From Larkinella knui (GTDB taxonomy: Bacteria > Bacteroidota > Bacteroidia > Cytophagales > Spirosomataceae), in contig NZ_RQJP01000002.1 of NCBI RefSeq assembly GCF_003858645.1, forward strand, positions 372,001-436,000: 64,000 nt of DNA. Reading direction: 5' to 3'. How positions within the stretch are numbered: position 1 is the stretch's first letter; each line of letters opens with the position of its first letter. A program made the translations under genes and the position numbers. The notes under the pieces were generated by a model. The model saw only the letters and a program-made list of their open reading frames with translations. It did not search any database and was not told the DNA's origin. Below, one piece after another: positions 1 through 9,239 of the stretch.

Positions 1-204
1 CTGGAAACCAAACCGGCTTCCAGTTCACCGATTCCGAAAAAGCGTCGGTTCAATAAGCAGAATTTACCTAATAATGCGTATTTCGTAGGGTATAAAACCT
101 ACCGGCAGCAGCAAAACCGCTTCCGGAGTGAATTTGAAGAAAAGTTTGATCGTAATTTTAGTGCTTATCTGGCATATCTGAAAAAGACCTATCCGTCGTT
201 ATGA
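1..204 (+). CDS. C-terminal fragment, putative aminopeptidase (COG4324-like)
   Basis: An open frame runs in from the left edge and stops with TGA at 202-204, giving the last 67 residues of a protein whose start lies outside the window. The visible part is basic and aromatic-rich, with the stretch LPNNAYFVGYKTYRQQ and an ending LKKTYPSL. This resembles, from memory, the C-terminal end of the predicted zinc aminopeptidase family COG4324 of Bacteroidota. No catalytic motif is in view, so the assignment rests on tail similarity only. The next gene begins about 100 bases downstream on the same strand. Confidence 0.5.
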   Translation: METKPASSSPIPKKRRFNKQNLPNNAYFVGYKTYRQQQNRFRSEFEEKFDRNFSAYLAYLKKTYPSL

Positions 205-306
205 GTTTTGTGACGGTTGAGTTACCTTTTATGGCGGTTCATGCATCTTTAGTAGTATATACCTATCTCTAATCCTGAAATTTGCGAGGCCATGGGTCAA
301 GCGATC

Positions 307-1110
307 ATGAAGAAAGTAGTCCTTATCCTATCCATCATAACCACCGCTGCGTTGTCGCAGGTGGCGCTAAAACCGGATAATGCATACCGCCGGGTGCCCA
401 ATACCAGTTTTGGGGCTGGCGAACACCTGGAATACAAAGTCCATTACGGTATTTTTAATGCCGCAGAAGCTACGGTCGATGTGGCCCCGACGCTGTATAA
501 GGTCAACGAACGGCCCTGTTACCGGGTCAACGTCTACGGTCGTACCGTGGGAGCGTTCGACCTCATTACCCGCATCCGCAACACCTGGCGGTCCTACATC
601 GATACGACGGCGATTCTGCCCCAGAAATTTTTTGCGCACATCGAAGAAGGCAACCACCGCAAGGAAGAAAACGTCACGTTCAATCATTTCAATAACACCG
701 TTCGGGCGGAAGAAAAAACCGAAAAAGACGTTTTTAAAGTCCCCGACAACGTGCATGATGTGATTAGCGGCTATTATTACTTGCGTACCATTGATTTTAG
801 CCGGGTCAATACGAATCAAATGATTGAAGTACCGGCCTTTTTCGATGACGAGATTTATAATATGAAGGTGCGGTATCGCGGTCGGGAAGTCGTTAAAACC
901 AAATTCGGTCACATTAATGCCATCAAGCTCAATCCCGTTCTGCCGGACAATAAACTGTTTAAAGGCGAAGATGCAATCCGCATCTGGGTGTCGGACGATG
1001 CGAATAAAATTCCCGTAAAAATTGAAGTGGAACTATGGGTTGGCTCCATGGAAATGGATCTGAAAAAGCACTCGGGTTTGCGAAACGATCTGAAATTTTT
1101 TAAGCAGTAA
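307..1110 (+). CDS. DUF3108 domain-containing secreted protein
   Basis: This 267-residue protein begins with a signal peptide (MKKVVLILSIITTAALSQ), so I prefer the ATG at 307 over the in-frame ATG at 292, which would add five residues ahead of the lysines. After the signal comes the DUF3108 pattern: a start around FGAGEHLEYKVHYG, beta-rich segments, a central DVISGYYYLRTIDF and a C-terminal part ending LRNDLKFFKQ. DUF3108 proteins are periplasmic or outer-membrane-facing beta-rich proteins of unknown function common in Bacteroidota. It stands alone, convergent with the FemAB-like gene at 1153-2157; a complex inverted repeat lies at the junction. Confidence 0.8.
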   Translation: MKKVVLILSIITTAALSQVALKPDNAYRRVPNTSFGAGEHLEYKVHYGIFNAAEATVDVAPTLYKVNERPCYRVNVYGRTVGAFDLITRIRNTWRSYIDTTAILPQKFFAHIEEGNHRKEENVTFNHFNNTVRAEEKTEKDVFKVPDNVHDVISGYYYLRTIDFSRVNTNQMIEVPAFFDDEIYNMKVRYRGREVVKTKFGHINAIKLNPVLPDNKLFKGEDAIRIWVSDDANKIPVKIEVELWVGSMEMDLKKHSGLRNDLKFFKQ

Positions 1111-1111
1111 G

Positions 1112-1195
1112 GTACGCCCGGCCCGCACGGGCGGCCCTGTTTAGTCCGTGGCCTACCTGGTATACCGAAAGCCACGGACTAAAGTCCGGGCGTAC
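1112..1195. repeat. nested inverted repeat overlapping end of FemAB-like gene
   Basis: Two nested perfect inverted pairs are visible: 1112-1121 pairs with 1186-1195 (10 nt), and 1140-1152 with 1171-1183 (13 nt). The inner arm includes the word TTTAGTCCGTGGC and its complement. The right-hand arms lie inside the last codons of the minus-strand gene ending at 1153, so they encode part of its C-terminal peptide YARTLVRGFRYTR. A related word (agactgaagtccgtgcg) recurs at 23701-23717. The structure may also terminate transcription for the two convergent genes. Confidence 0.8.
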
Positions 1196-2157
1196 GTCAA
1201 CAACCGCGGCAGGTGGTTATACGAAATCTCGGTGTACGGCCGACTTTCCGCGCCGAAACTCTGGTAATATGCTTTTACCGACTCGGCTCCCACGGCCGGA
1301 CTTTCAAAATCGAACACCAGCGGTTGTCCGGCAAATTCGTCAACAATCCGGTTAATCATCCACAACCGCGCCTGTTGTTTCCGTCCGGTTTGCGATGCAC
1401 CGTTGAAGAGGTAAATGATTCGATCCCGATCCAGAACGAATAACCCTCCGGCTTCCGCCCTCTTTTCTCCTTCTTTCCGAGCCATCCAGATGCGCGCCAC
1501 TCCCCGGCTTTTTAGCTGGTCGACGGCATTGGCAAATCGTTCGTAGATGGTCAAATCCAGTTTGGTACTACTGCCAACGGCTTTTTCTTCATTATGCTCC
1601 CGATGCAATTGAATCAGCGGCCGAATGTCTGTTTGATCATCCACCAGCCAACCCGTATTGCGGGCCCGATTGAGGTTTATTTTCCGGTCAGTTGCATACC
1701 CTTGATAAAGGTCTTTGTAGGGTTCATTTAGTGGCAAAACATGATTAAAGCGCTTTACTGGGGCAAAAACGCCAGGGAATTGAAACTCAGCATCATTTTT
1801 TTCATTAAACCGGTAGGAAACTACCCACTTGAAATGCCGGGTTAATTGCTCGAAAAATGAAGTAGACCAGGGTTTGAGGTCAATCGCTTCACGGCTAAAA
1901 ATACCCAGTTGCTGACAGTAATCGGGTTGGTAGGCGTACCGGATTCCGTACTTTTTTTTGTAGACAATCGGCATGGCCGCGACATAACGCCCTTCCTGTT
2001 CGGCTACAATACCGCCCCAGTGCGGTGCTCCTTCGCCCGTGGTCAACGAATCCAAATACCAGGAAAAGGCATATAGTAACCGCTGAGTCGATTCGGCAAT
2101 GCAATCGTCCCACAAAGCGGGATCGAGTTGGGGTCGTTCGAGATACCGGATGGTCAT
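1153..2157 (-). CDS. FemAB/GNAT-like acyltransferase, copy 1
   Basis: The protein (334 residues from the ATG at 2157) looks like a member of the Acetyltransf_6/FemAB-like group: an N-terminal part with AFSWYLDSLT and CQQLGIFSREAI, and a C-terminal GNAT-type half with RIWMARKEGEKRAEAGGLFVLD and LVFDFESPA. The start at 2157 is preferred because it forms a 4-base ATGA overlap with the stop of the upstream gene, implying translational coupling. It is a diverged paralogue of that gene. Family members transfer amino acids or acyl groups to cell-wall or sugar acceptors; the substrate cannot be read here. The last ~13 residues are encoded by an inverted-repeat arm. Confidence 0.75.
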   Translation of the reverse strand: MTIRYLERPQLDPALWDDCIAESTQRLLYAFSWYLDSLTTGEGAPHWGGIVAEQEGRYVAAMPIVYKKKYGIRYAYQPDYCQQLGIFSREAIDLKPWSTSFFEQLTRHFKWVVSYRFNEKNDAEFQFPGVFAPVKRFNHVLPLNEPYKDLYQGYATDRKINLNRARNTGWLVDDQTDIRPLIQLHREHNEEKAVGSSTKLDLTIYERFANAVDQLKSRGVARIWMARKEGEKRAEAGGLFVLDRDRIIYLFNGASQTGRKQQARLWMINRIVDEFAGQPLVFDFESPAVGAESVKAYYQSFGAESRPYTEISYNHLPRLLTYARTLVRGFRYTR

Positions 2158-3113
2158 CGGGGCAGAAGCGTTCGGTGCAACCATTTCTTGATCCGCTGCA
2201 AGAACCGCACCGAGTCTGGCAATTGGTTATTTACCAACCGGACATACGGCTCCGATTCGGCCCCAAAGCTCCGGTTAAAGGCCGCCAGATTTTCCACTTC
2301 CGGGCTTTCGAAATCGAACCAGCGGGGTTGCCCGGCATACTCGCGGATGAACTGATCCAGAATAACCGTTCGGGCGTTGCCTTTCCGGCCTTCGGGACTG
2401 GCTGCGCAAAAAAGATGAATAACCCGGTTTACATCCGTCACCAGCAAACAGCCCGCTTCAATCCGCCCGTTCTGCATCGCCACCCGAATCCGTACCTGTT
2501 GCCGATCCTGCAACACCTTTACCAGACGTTGAAGCTGATCGTAGGCCCGGGGAGCAACCCGGCCAATTCCGGCGGTATTATGGGTTCGAAATAAATCGAT
2601 CAGGGGAATCACGTCATTGGTGTCCACAAACTCCCATACCTGCTGTAAACCCCGTTTCAAGTTGGTTTTCCGATCTTTGGAATAAGCCGCTGCCAGCTCC
2701 GAATACGGTTTTTGCAGATTCAGAACGTGGTTGGTCAGCGGGATGAGTTGCGACGAATCATGGCTTATTAGGGGTGAGCTGGCTGCGTTAAATTGATACG
2801 ATGGAACGTAACGAACGTGTTGATGGAGTGCCTGCAAAAACCGGGAAATCGTTGCGGTATCGGTTGTATCAAAGGACGAAAATAAGCCCAACTGGTGACA
2901 GAAAAGCGGTTGGATGATGGCCTTCACCCCATACCGCTTGTGAACGGGCAGCGGCATAACCCGCTCATAGTCACCTTCAACCAGCGCCGTCCAGCCCGGA
3001 GAAACCACATCCAGATACCACGAAAACGCATAAATCAACCGTTGTGGTGAAAGCGCCACACACCGATCATAGGCGTTGGCATCGATTTGATGCCGGGCGA
3101 GATAGCGAAGCAT
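2154..3113 (-). CDS. FemAB/GNAT-like acyltransferase, copy 2
   Basis: A 319-residue paralogue of the following gene, sharing IYAFSWYLDVV, CHQLGLFSSF, VPSYQFN and a C-terminal GNAT-like half containing RIRVAMQNGRIEAGCLLV and WFDFESPEV. No signal peptide or membrane segment is seen, so it is probably cytosolic. Its ATG lies six bases after the dnaA stop codon and its own stop overlaps the next start by four bases, so dnaA and the two acyltransferase genes look like one transcription unit. This arrangement is unusual because dnaA is most often followed by dnaN or stands alone. Role unknown; lipid, peptidoglycan or polysaccharide modification are guesses from the family. Confidence 0.75.
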   Translation of the reverse strand: MLRYLARHQIDANAYDRCVALSPQRLIYAFSWYLDVVSPGWTALVEGDYERVMPLPVHKRYGVKAIIQPLFCHQLGLFSSFDTTDTATISRFLQALHQHVRYVPSYQFNAASSPLISHDSSQLIPLTNHVLNLQKPYSELAAAYSKDRKTNLKRGLQQVWEFVDTNDVIPLIDLFRTHNTAGIGRVAPRAYDQLQRLVKVLQDRQQVRIRVAMQNGRIEAGCLLVTDVNRVIHLFCAASPEGRKGNARTVILDQFIREYAGQPRWFDFESPEVENLAAFNRSFGAESEPYVRLVNNQLPDSVRFLQRIKKWLHRTLLPR

Positions 3114-3119
3114 TAGCCC

Positions 3120-4550
3120 TTATTTTAACGAGCTTTTCAGCTTTTCGACGGTTTCGCGGATTTGCGGGTTGTTACTACAAAGATCGCTAATCGTTTGGAT
3201 GCCGTGAATCACCGTACTGTGGTCACGACCTCCGAAGTGATAACCGATTGATTTTAAAGACAATTCCGTGAGATCTTTTGCCAGAAACATCGCGATCTGT
3301 CGCGGAAAAACCGCTTCCTTCTTCCGGCTTTTGCTCTTGAGATCGGATACGGCGATTTTAAAATGATCGGCAACCACATCCTGTACCGTATCGATGGTTA
3401 CTTCTTTATCCGAGTCAATAACAATGTTACGAAGGGTGTTTCGGGCCAGATCGAGATCAATCTCCCGGCGGTTGAGCGACGCCTGGGCCATCAGTGACAC
3501 GATGACGCCTTCCAATTCCCGGACATTGGTATTGATGCTATGGGCCAGGTATTCAATCACATTGTGTTCAATAAAAATACCTTCGGCCAGGAGTTTTTTC
3601 TGAATAATGGCCGTCCGGGTTTCCAGATCCGGTTGTTGCAGATCCGCCGTCAGCCCCTGCTTGAACCGTGACTGCAACCGGTCCTGCATGCCCTGCAAAT
3701 CGCGGGGGGCGCGGTCGGAGGTCATGATGATTTGCTTTTTGGCGCCGTGCAGGTGGTTGAAGATGTGAAAAAAGGTTTCCTGGGTTTTCTCTTTTCCCGC
3801 CCAAAACTGCACATCGTCGATGATCAGCACGTCGACCTGCATGTAAAAACTCATGAAATCGCGCAGCGAATCGGTGCGGATCGAGTTAATAAACTGGGTG
3901 GTGAATTTCTCGGAAGAGACGTACAGAACGAATTTATCCTGATTATTATTCTTGATGTAATTGCCGACGGCCTGCACGAGGTGGGTTTTTCCCAAGCCAA
4001 CTCCCCCGTAAATCATCAGCGGATTGAAAGCCGTTGTGCCGGGATTTTGAGCAATGGCAAAACCCGCCGAGCGGCCCAACCGGTTGCAGTCACCTTCAAT
4101 AAAATTATCAAATGTATAGGCGGGATTCAGGTAGGAGTCCAGTTGCAGTGAGTCCAGATCTTTCATTTCAAACGGACTCTTCAAAATATCGGCGTCGACG
4201 TTATCGGGTTTGGCATTCTGGGGCGATTTCGAAGTTGGCACGTTGACCGTCAGGGGCTTACTGCCTTCGTCGCCTTTGTCGACAATGATGGAATATTGCA
4301 ATTGACCGTGATGACCGATGGCAAAATCAAGCGCTTTTCGCAGTAAATGAACATAATTCTCCTCCAGCCATTCGTAAAAGAACTGGCTGGGTACCTGGAT
4401 GGTCAGTTCGCTGCCATTCAGGCGCAGGGGAACAATCGGCTCAAACCAGGTCCGAAAACTCTGGTCAGGAATGTTCTCCTGGATCACCTGCAGGCAGCGG
4501 TTCCAGACCGTCACTGCTTCACGCTGTATGCCGGGTACGGGTATGTTCAC
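3120..4550 (-). CDS. dnaA: Chromosomal replication initiator DnaA
   Basis: A full-length 476-residue DnaA, the AAA+ ATPase that opens the replication origin. Domain I (about 10-90) includes FRTWFEPIVPL. A linker domain II follows. Domain III carries Walker A (GGVGLGKTH) and Walker B (LIIDDVQFWAGK), sensor-type segments and the RLQSRFKQGL region. Domain IV ends with the DNA-binding signature GGRDHSTVIHGI, a slight variant of the usual GGRDHTTV. It is transcribed leftward from a divergent gap shared with mutA that contains DnaA-box-like sites and a candidate promoter, so autoregulation is likely. Two FemAB-like genes follow directly. Confidence 0.98.
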   Translation of the reverse strand: MNIPVPGIQREAVTVWNRCLQVIQENIPDQSFRTWFEPIVPLRLNGSELTIQVPSQFFYEWLEENYVHLLRKALDFAIGHHGQLQYSIIVDKGDEGSKPLTVNVPTSKSPQNAKPDNVDADILKSPFEMKDLDSLQLDSYLNPAYTFDNFIEGDCNRLGRSAGFAIAQNPGTTAFNPLMIYGGVGLGKTHLVQAVGNYIKNNNQDKFVLYVSSEKFTTQFINSIRTDSLRDFMSFYMQVDVLIIDDVQFWAGKEKTQETFFHIFNHLHGAKKQIIMTSDRAPRDLQGMQDRLQSRFKQGLTADLQQPDLETRTAIIQKKLLAEGIFIEHNVIEYLAHSINTNVRELEGVIVSLMAQASLNRREIDLDLARNTLRNIVIDSDKEVTIDTVQDVVADHFKIAVSDLKSKSRKKEAVFPRQIAMFLAKDLTELSLKSIGYHFGGRDHSTVIHGIQTISDLCSNNPQIRETVEKLKSSLK

Positions 4551-4947
4551 AGTTACATTTCGCCTGTTTTAAAGCTAAATTGCCAACCGACAATTTGCCC
4601 GGTGGGTGAAAAAAGGGAGACAAAAGTAGGAAAAAAATCAGAGCAGACAAGACGACTTGCAAACTCTGGAACGATAAAAATACAGGCATTTTTTTTGCCT
4701 ATCAACACGACGGGGAAGATTATAAAAATAATGCAACCCAACGGCGGACAGCACTGCCCTCCGCTGTGGCGTTACTCCGAAAAGACCTAACTTTGATAAA
4801 AATCCCTGAATGGATAAAAAGGGTTCACTGGATAAAGGGGTTAAAAACGAGTAAGGGGCGATTGGATCCCGGTGGCAACTATCCGGCATTATTCTACCCA
4901 TCCAGCCATTTTTATCCATCGAGCCAACCAGACCATTTTGTTAATTT
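4551..4947. other. dnaA-mutA divergent gap; candidate oriC or DnaA-regulated region
   Basis: This 397-base gap holds three copies of the core TTATCCA: on the minus strand at 4811-4817 and 4829-4835, and on the plus strand at 4912-4918. Each matches seven of the nine bases of the DnaA box TTATCCACA exactly but not its end. An AT-rich stretch with a small inverted repeat (AGGCA 4684-4688, TGCCT 4696-4700, T-rich loop) and the segment 4719-4733 could be an unwinding region. Genes on both sides read away from the gap. It may be the replication origin or only DnaA autoregulatory sites. A TAACTTTG at 4788-4795 may be a rightward -7 element for mutA. Confidence 0.45.
4621..4651 (-). promoter_or_regulatory. 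candidate dnaA promoter (Bacteroidota type)
   Basis: Read on the minus strand, TACTTTTG (4628 down to 4621) fits the Bacteroidota -7 consensus TAnnTTTG. CTTG lies 19 bases further upstream (4651-4648) and can act as a -33 element (consensus TTTG). Transcription would start near 4614, about 60 bases before the dnaA ATG. This is pattern matching only. Confidence 0.5.
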
Positions 4948-6345
4948 ATGGCTAATCCCGACTTAAAATCCCTCTTTCCACCGGTCACGAAAGCAGAGTG
5001 GATGCAGCAGATTCGTACGGATCTGAAAGGAAAATCCATCGAATCCCTGAAGCGGCTTACGTCGGAAGGAGTGGAAACCGAACCGGTTTATACCGCTGAA
5101 GATCTTGCTAATCTGCCGCTTGCCGCCAATCAAGCGACCCAAACAACGGGCCGGACGCCGGGGTGGCTGAACGTGCCGTCGGTTCGGTTTGATACCGAAA
5201 CCCGTACCAACAGCGTCCTGCGGGATCTGTTGACCAAGGGAGCCGACAGTTTTCGGCTGAATTTAAGCGGGATCGAGGTGGAGAAAATCAACTGGAGTCG
5301 GCTGCTTAATGGACTGAAACTGAGCGATACACCCGTCTGGTTTTACTGTGATGGGCAGTCGGAAACGGTAGCGCAAGCGTTGAAGCCGCTTCTGCCGTAT
5401 CAGCTGAAAGGCGGTTTCATTGATGATCCCATTAGCCGTTCCCTCCGGTTTGGCACCGATCCGACCGAATCCCTGACGCACCTGGTGGAAGCCACTCGCC
5501 TGACGCTGGATTCGCCCCAGTGTCGGACAATTACCGTCGGCAGCTCGGTTTTCCACAATGCCGGTGCTACGGCCACACAGGAGCTGGCCTTCACGCTCAA
5601 CGCGGTGGTCGACCTCTGCGATTCCTTGACCGATTCGGGTTTGACGATGGAACAAATCGTCCCGAAAACCGCCTTATTGCTTTCTATCGGCACGAGCTAC
5701 TTTACCGAAATCGCCAAACTCCGCGCCCTTCGCATCCTCTGGCAGCGGTTATTGGCCTTTTATCATTCATCGTTCAGCACGCACCAGGCAGCCTTCATTT
5801 TCGCCCAGACTTCCACGTTCTACGACGCCACGGCCACGCCCTACAATAACCTGCTCAGGGCCACAACAGAAGCCATGTCGGCCGTCATCGGTGGCTGCGA
5901 TGCGTTAACGATTCATCCGTATGATGCGGTTTTGGGTGAATCCGATGCGTTTTCGACCCGCATTGCCCGCAATATTTCCATCTTACTGAAAGAAGAAGCG
6001 CATCTGGACAAAACACTCGACCCATCGGCGGGTTCCTATTACCTCGAAACCCTGACGAATGAGCTGGTCGAATCGGCCTGGTCGCTGTTTCTGGATGTGG
6101 AAAAAAGGGGCGGTTTATCGAAGGCATTTGAAGCCGGTTTTATTCAGTCGGAAATCGACAGAGCGTATCAGGAAAAAGTCGAAGCAGTGAAAAACGGGCG
6201 GATTCTGGTGGGCGTAACCAAGTTCCGGGTTCAGGGAGAGTTGGTTGCCAAGCCACCTGCCCAACCTGAAAGGTCTTCCGAGACCTTTCAGGTTTCAACA
6301 CCCGTTTTTCTCCCCGACCGGCGGTTAGCCGAAGAGTTTGAATAA
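4948..6345 (+). CDS. mutA: Methylmalonyl-CoA mutase, small (non-catalytic) subunit
   Basis: A 465-residue small subunit of the heterodimeric B12-dependent mutase that interconverts methylmalonyl-CoA and succinyl-CoA. It shows the TIM-barrel-like mutase domain with EIAKLRALRILWQRLL, FDAxTxP-like TFYDATATPYNNLLRATTEA and HPYDAVLGESDAF. It ends shortly after GVTKFRV and lacks the B12-binding domain with DxHxxG, as many short Bacteroidota small subunits do. mutB follows after 22 bases, so the two are co-transcribed. In this phylum the enzyme usually serves succinate/propionate metabolism or degradation of odd-chain and branched substrates. No meaB-type chaperone or epimerase gene is next to it. 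Confidence 0.93.
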   Translation: MANPDLKSLFPPVTKAEWMQQIRTDLKGKSIESLKRLTSEGVETEPVYTAEDLANLPLAANQATQTTGRTPGWLNVPSVRFDTETRTNSVLRDLLTKGADSFRLNLSGIEVEKINWSRLLNGLKLSDTPVWFYCDGQSETVAQALKPLLPYQLKGGFIDDPISRSLRFGTDPTESLTHLVEATRLTLDSPQCRTITVGSSVFHNAGATATQELAFTLNAVVDLCDSLTDSGLTMEQIVPKTALLLSIGTSYFTEIAKLRALRILWQRLLAFYHSSFSTHQAAFIFAQTSTFYDATATPYNNLLRATTEAMSAVIGGCDALTIHPYDAVLGESDAFSTRIARNISILLKEEAHLDKTLDPSAGSYYLETLTNELVESAWSLFLDVEKRGGLSKAFEAGFIQSEIDRAYQEKVEAVKNGRILVGVTKFRVQGELVAKPPAQPERSSETFQVSTPVFLPDRRLAEEFE

Positions 6346-6367
6346 GTATTAGACGTGAAAAACCGGT

Positions 6368-8521
6368 ATGCGACCCCATTTCGATCATTCCCTTCCTCCA
6401 ACGCCAACTGACGCAACACCCGCGCCAGCCGGTGCACCGCGCCCATTCGTCACTTCCGAAGGCATCAAAATAAAACCGCACTTCGAACCTGTCGACATCG
6501 CCAATGCGCAGCACCTCGGTTCGGTGGCCGGAATACCGCCTTTTTTGCGTGGCCCCTACAGCAGCATGTACCTGACGCAACCGTGGACCATCCGCCAGTA
6601 TGCCGGTTTTTCCACCGCCGAAGCGTCCAACGCCTTCTACCGACGGAATCTGGCAGCCGGGCAGAAAGGGCTTTCCGTTGCGTTCGATCTGGCCACCCAC
6701 CGGGGTTACGATTCCGATCATCCGCGCGTGGTGGGCGATGTCGGCAAAGCCGGGGTTGCCATCGATACCGTTGAGGATATGAAGATTTTGTTCGACCAGA
6801 TTCCGCTCGATCACATGTCGGTATCGATGACCATGAACGGGGCCGTATTGCCCATTCTGGCGTTTTACATCGTGGCCGCCGAGGAGCAGGGCGTCCGGCC
6901 GGAGCAGTTGTCGGGAACCATCCAGAACGACATTCTGAAAGAGTTTATGGTTCGGAATACGTACATCTATCCGCCCGAACCGTCGATGCGGCTGGTTGGC
7001 GATATTTTTGCGTACACGAGCCGCTACATGCCCAAATTCAACTCCATTAGCATCAGCGGCTACCACATGCACGAAGCGGGTGCCCCCGCCCACATCGAAC
7101 TGGCCTACACACTGGCCGACGGGCTGGAATACATTCGGACAGGTTTGAAAGCCGGCATGAACATCGACGACTTCGCGCCCCGGCTGTCGTTTTTCTGGGG
7201 AATCGGCATGAATCATTTCATGGAAATCGCCAAAATGCGGGCGGCCCGGGTTCTGTGGGCTGCGCTTGTTAAGCAATTTAATCCCAAAAATTCAAAATCG
7301 CTGGCGTTGCGAACGCACTGTCAGACAAGCGGGTATAGCCTGACGGAGCAGGATCCGTTCAATAATGTAGCCCGAACCTGCGTTGAAGCTCTGGCGGCCG
7401 TGTTGGGTCATACGCAATCGTTGCACACCAATTCGCTGGACGAAGCCATTGCGTTGCCCACCGATTTTTCGGCCCGAATTGCCCGGAATACGCAGTTGTA
7501 TCTGCAATACGAAACCGACATTACGTCCGTGGTTGATCCGTGGGGCGGTTCGTATTACGTCGAATTTCTGACCGATCAACTGATCCAGAAAGCTTGGGCG
7601 TTGATTCAGGAAGTCGAAACGCTGGGCGGGATGACCAAAGCCATCGAAACCGGTTTGCCCAAACTACGCATCGAGGAAGCAGCCGCCCGCAAACAGGCCC
7701 GGATCGATTCGGGAAAAGATGTCATTGTCGGTGTCAACAAATACCGCCCCGAATCCGAACGGGAACTTGAACTGCTGGAAGTTGACAATCAGGCCGTTCG
7801 CGAAGGGCAGATCCGGCGGATTAACGAAGTTAAAGCCAGCCGGAACCCGGAAAAAGTAGAAGCCGCACTCGAAGCCATCACCGAAGCCGCTCGTACGGAT
7901 TTGCAATCCGCAGCCGACAACCTCCTGGCCCTTGCCATTGAAGCCGCCCGTTGCCGGGCCACGTTAGGTGAAATTTCATACGCTATGGAAAAAGCATTTG
8001 GCCGTCACAAAGCCACCATTCGGTCGGTGTCCGGTATTTATTCCGCCGAGGTATCCGACGATGAAAACTTCCGGCTCGCCCGCCAGCTAACCGACCGTTT
8101 TGCCGAACGGGAAGGCCGCCGTCCGCGCATACTGGTGGCCAAAATGGGCCAGGATGGGCACGACCGGGGTGCTAAGGTGATTGCAACCAGCTTTGCCGAT
8201 CTGGGCTTCGATGTCGACATGGGGCCGCTGTTTCAAACGCCGGAGGAAGTGGCCCGGCAAGCCGCCGAAAACGATGTTCACCTCGTTGGCGTGTCGAGTC
8301 TGGCGGCCGGTCACAAAACCCTCGTTCCCCAATTGATCGAAGAACTGAAAAAGATCGACCGCGACGACATTATGGTGATTGCCGGGGGCGTTATTCCCGC
8401 GCAGGATTACCAGTTTCTCTATGATGCGGGCGTGAAAGGGGTTTTTGGGCCTGGAACGGTGATTTCCGTGGCGGCTCAGAAGATCTTGAACGAGTTGATG
8501 CCGGGGTTGGATCAGGGATAG
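6368..8521 (+). CDS. mutB: Methylmalonyl-CoA mutase, large (catalytic) subunit
   Basis: A full-length 717-residue catalytic subunit. The substrate-binding barrel includes [52 protein letters not shown] and RMVGD-like [19 protein letters not shown]. The C-terminal cobalamin domain has the base-off motif as [11 protein letters not shown] (D-x-H-x-x-G), followed by [13 protein letters not shown] and [13 protein letters not shown]. Adenosylcobalamin bound there generates the radical for carbon-skeleton rearrangement. The start is the ATG 22 bases after mutA. It is cytosolic and forms a heterodimer with MutA. Confidence 0.97.
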   Translation: MRPHFDHSLPPTPTDATPAPAGAPRPFVTSEGIKIKPHFEPVDIANAQHLGSVAGIPPFLRGPYSSMYLTQPWTIRQYAGFSTAEASNAFYRRNLAAGQKGLSVAFDLATHRGYDSDHPRVVGDVGKAGVAIDTVEDMKILFDQIPLDHMSVSMTMNGAVLPILAFYIVAAEEQGVRPEQLSGTIQNDILKEFMVRNTYIYPPEPSMRLVGDIFAYTSRYMPKFNSISISGYHMHEAGAPAHIELAYTLADGLEYIRTGLKAGMNIDDFAPRLSFFWGIGMNHFMEIAKMRAARVLWAALVKQFNPKNSKSLALRTHCQTSGYSLTEQDPFNNVARTCVEALAAVLGHTQSLHTNSLDEAIALPTDFSARIARNTQLYLQYETDITSVVDPWGGSYYVEFLTDQLIQKAWALIQEVETLGGMTKAIETGLPKLRIEEAAARKQARIDSGKDVIVGVNKYRPESERELELLEVDNQAVREGQIRRINEVKASRNPEKVEAALEAITEAARTDLQSAADNLLALAIEAARCRATLGEISYAMEKAFGRHKATIRSVSGIYSAEVSDDENFRLARQLTDRFAEREGRRPRILVAKMGQDGHDRGAKVIATSFADLGFDVDMGPLFQTPEEVARQAAENDVHLVGVSSLAAGHKTLVPQLIEELKKIDRDDIMVIAGGVIPAQDYQFLYDAGVKGVFGPGTVISVAAQKILNELMPGLDQG

Positions 8522-8566
8522 CTTGTAAACGGTTTTTTCGTATTTTTATAAAAATTCACATTGGCC

Positions 8567-9232
8567 ATGTTTTCAAGTCGAGTTGCTGATTTACTGGAAG
8601 CTCCGGATGCCAAACTAGTCATCGAACGTGCACAGGCTATTTTGAACGACGAATCGCAACGACGTCGGGAATTTCGGGAATGGCTGCGGGATGACGTAAA
8701 GGCGGAATTTATTAATGGGACGGTGGTGATGCATTCGCCTGTTAAGCGAAGACATCTTGAGGCTTCCAAATACCTGGTCAATTTGCTTCAAAACTATGTT
8801 GCCATACATAATTTGGGAGAAGTAGACTTTGAAAAAGCACTAGTAGCTTTAAGTCGCAACGACTACGAACCCGATATTTGCTACTGGAACAAAGAAATAG
8901 CCGCATCGTTTCATGACGATCAGATGGAGCATCCCGCTCCGGATCTGATCGTCGAAATTTTGTCCCGGACCACTACGGGCCGCGACCGGGGAATAAAATT
9001 CGAAGACTATGCCGCCCACGGCGTCCGGGAATACTGGATGATCGACCCGGTTCGTCAGTCGCTGGAGCAGTATAAACTGGACGAAGATGTAATGGCTTTT
9101 GAGGAAGTGGCGGTTTTATTTCGTGAGGATACCCTCGAAAGTCTGACAATACCCGGTTTTCGAATTCCCGTTCGGGCCATTTTCGATAAGGCCGTCAACA
9201 TGCTCACCTTACAGGAATTGATCACGAGATGA
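8567..9232 (+). CDS. Uma2 family (DUF820) putative restriction-fold endonuclease
   Basis: A 221-residue protein from the ATG at 8567 (the in-frame TTG at 8561 would only add two residues). It has the Uma2/DUF820 PD-(D/E)XK core: NDYEPDICYWNKE, then PAPDLIVEILSRTTTGRDRG, and KFEDYAAHGVREYWMIDP. Uma2 proteins are abundant in cyanobacteria and Bacteroidota. They are predicted nucleases, but their biological role is mostly unknown. It follows mutB by 45 bases but has no obvious functional link with it. Its stop lies seven bases from the stop of the convergent immunity-like gene. Confidence 0.85.
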   Translation: MFSSRVADLLEAPDAKLVIERAQAILNDESQRRREFREWLRDDVKAEFINGTVVMHSPVKRRHLEASKYLVNLLQNYVAIHNLGEVDFEKALVALSRNDYEPDICYWNKEIAASFHDDQMEHPAPDLIVEILSRTTTGRDRGIKFEDYAAHGVREYWMIDPVRQSLEQYKLDEDVMAFEEVAVLFREDTLESLTIPGFRIPVRAIFDKAVNMLTLQELITR

Positions 9233-9239
9233 TAGGTTC

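Noticed and set aside
4684-4700. Rho-independent terminator (AGGCA, T-rich loop, TGCCT)
   Set aside because: The stem is only five base pairs and it lies between divergent genes, where a terminator is not expected; part of an AT-rich origin or promoter region is more likely.
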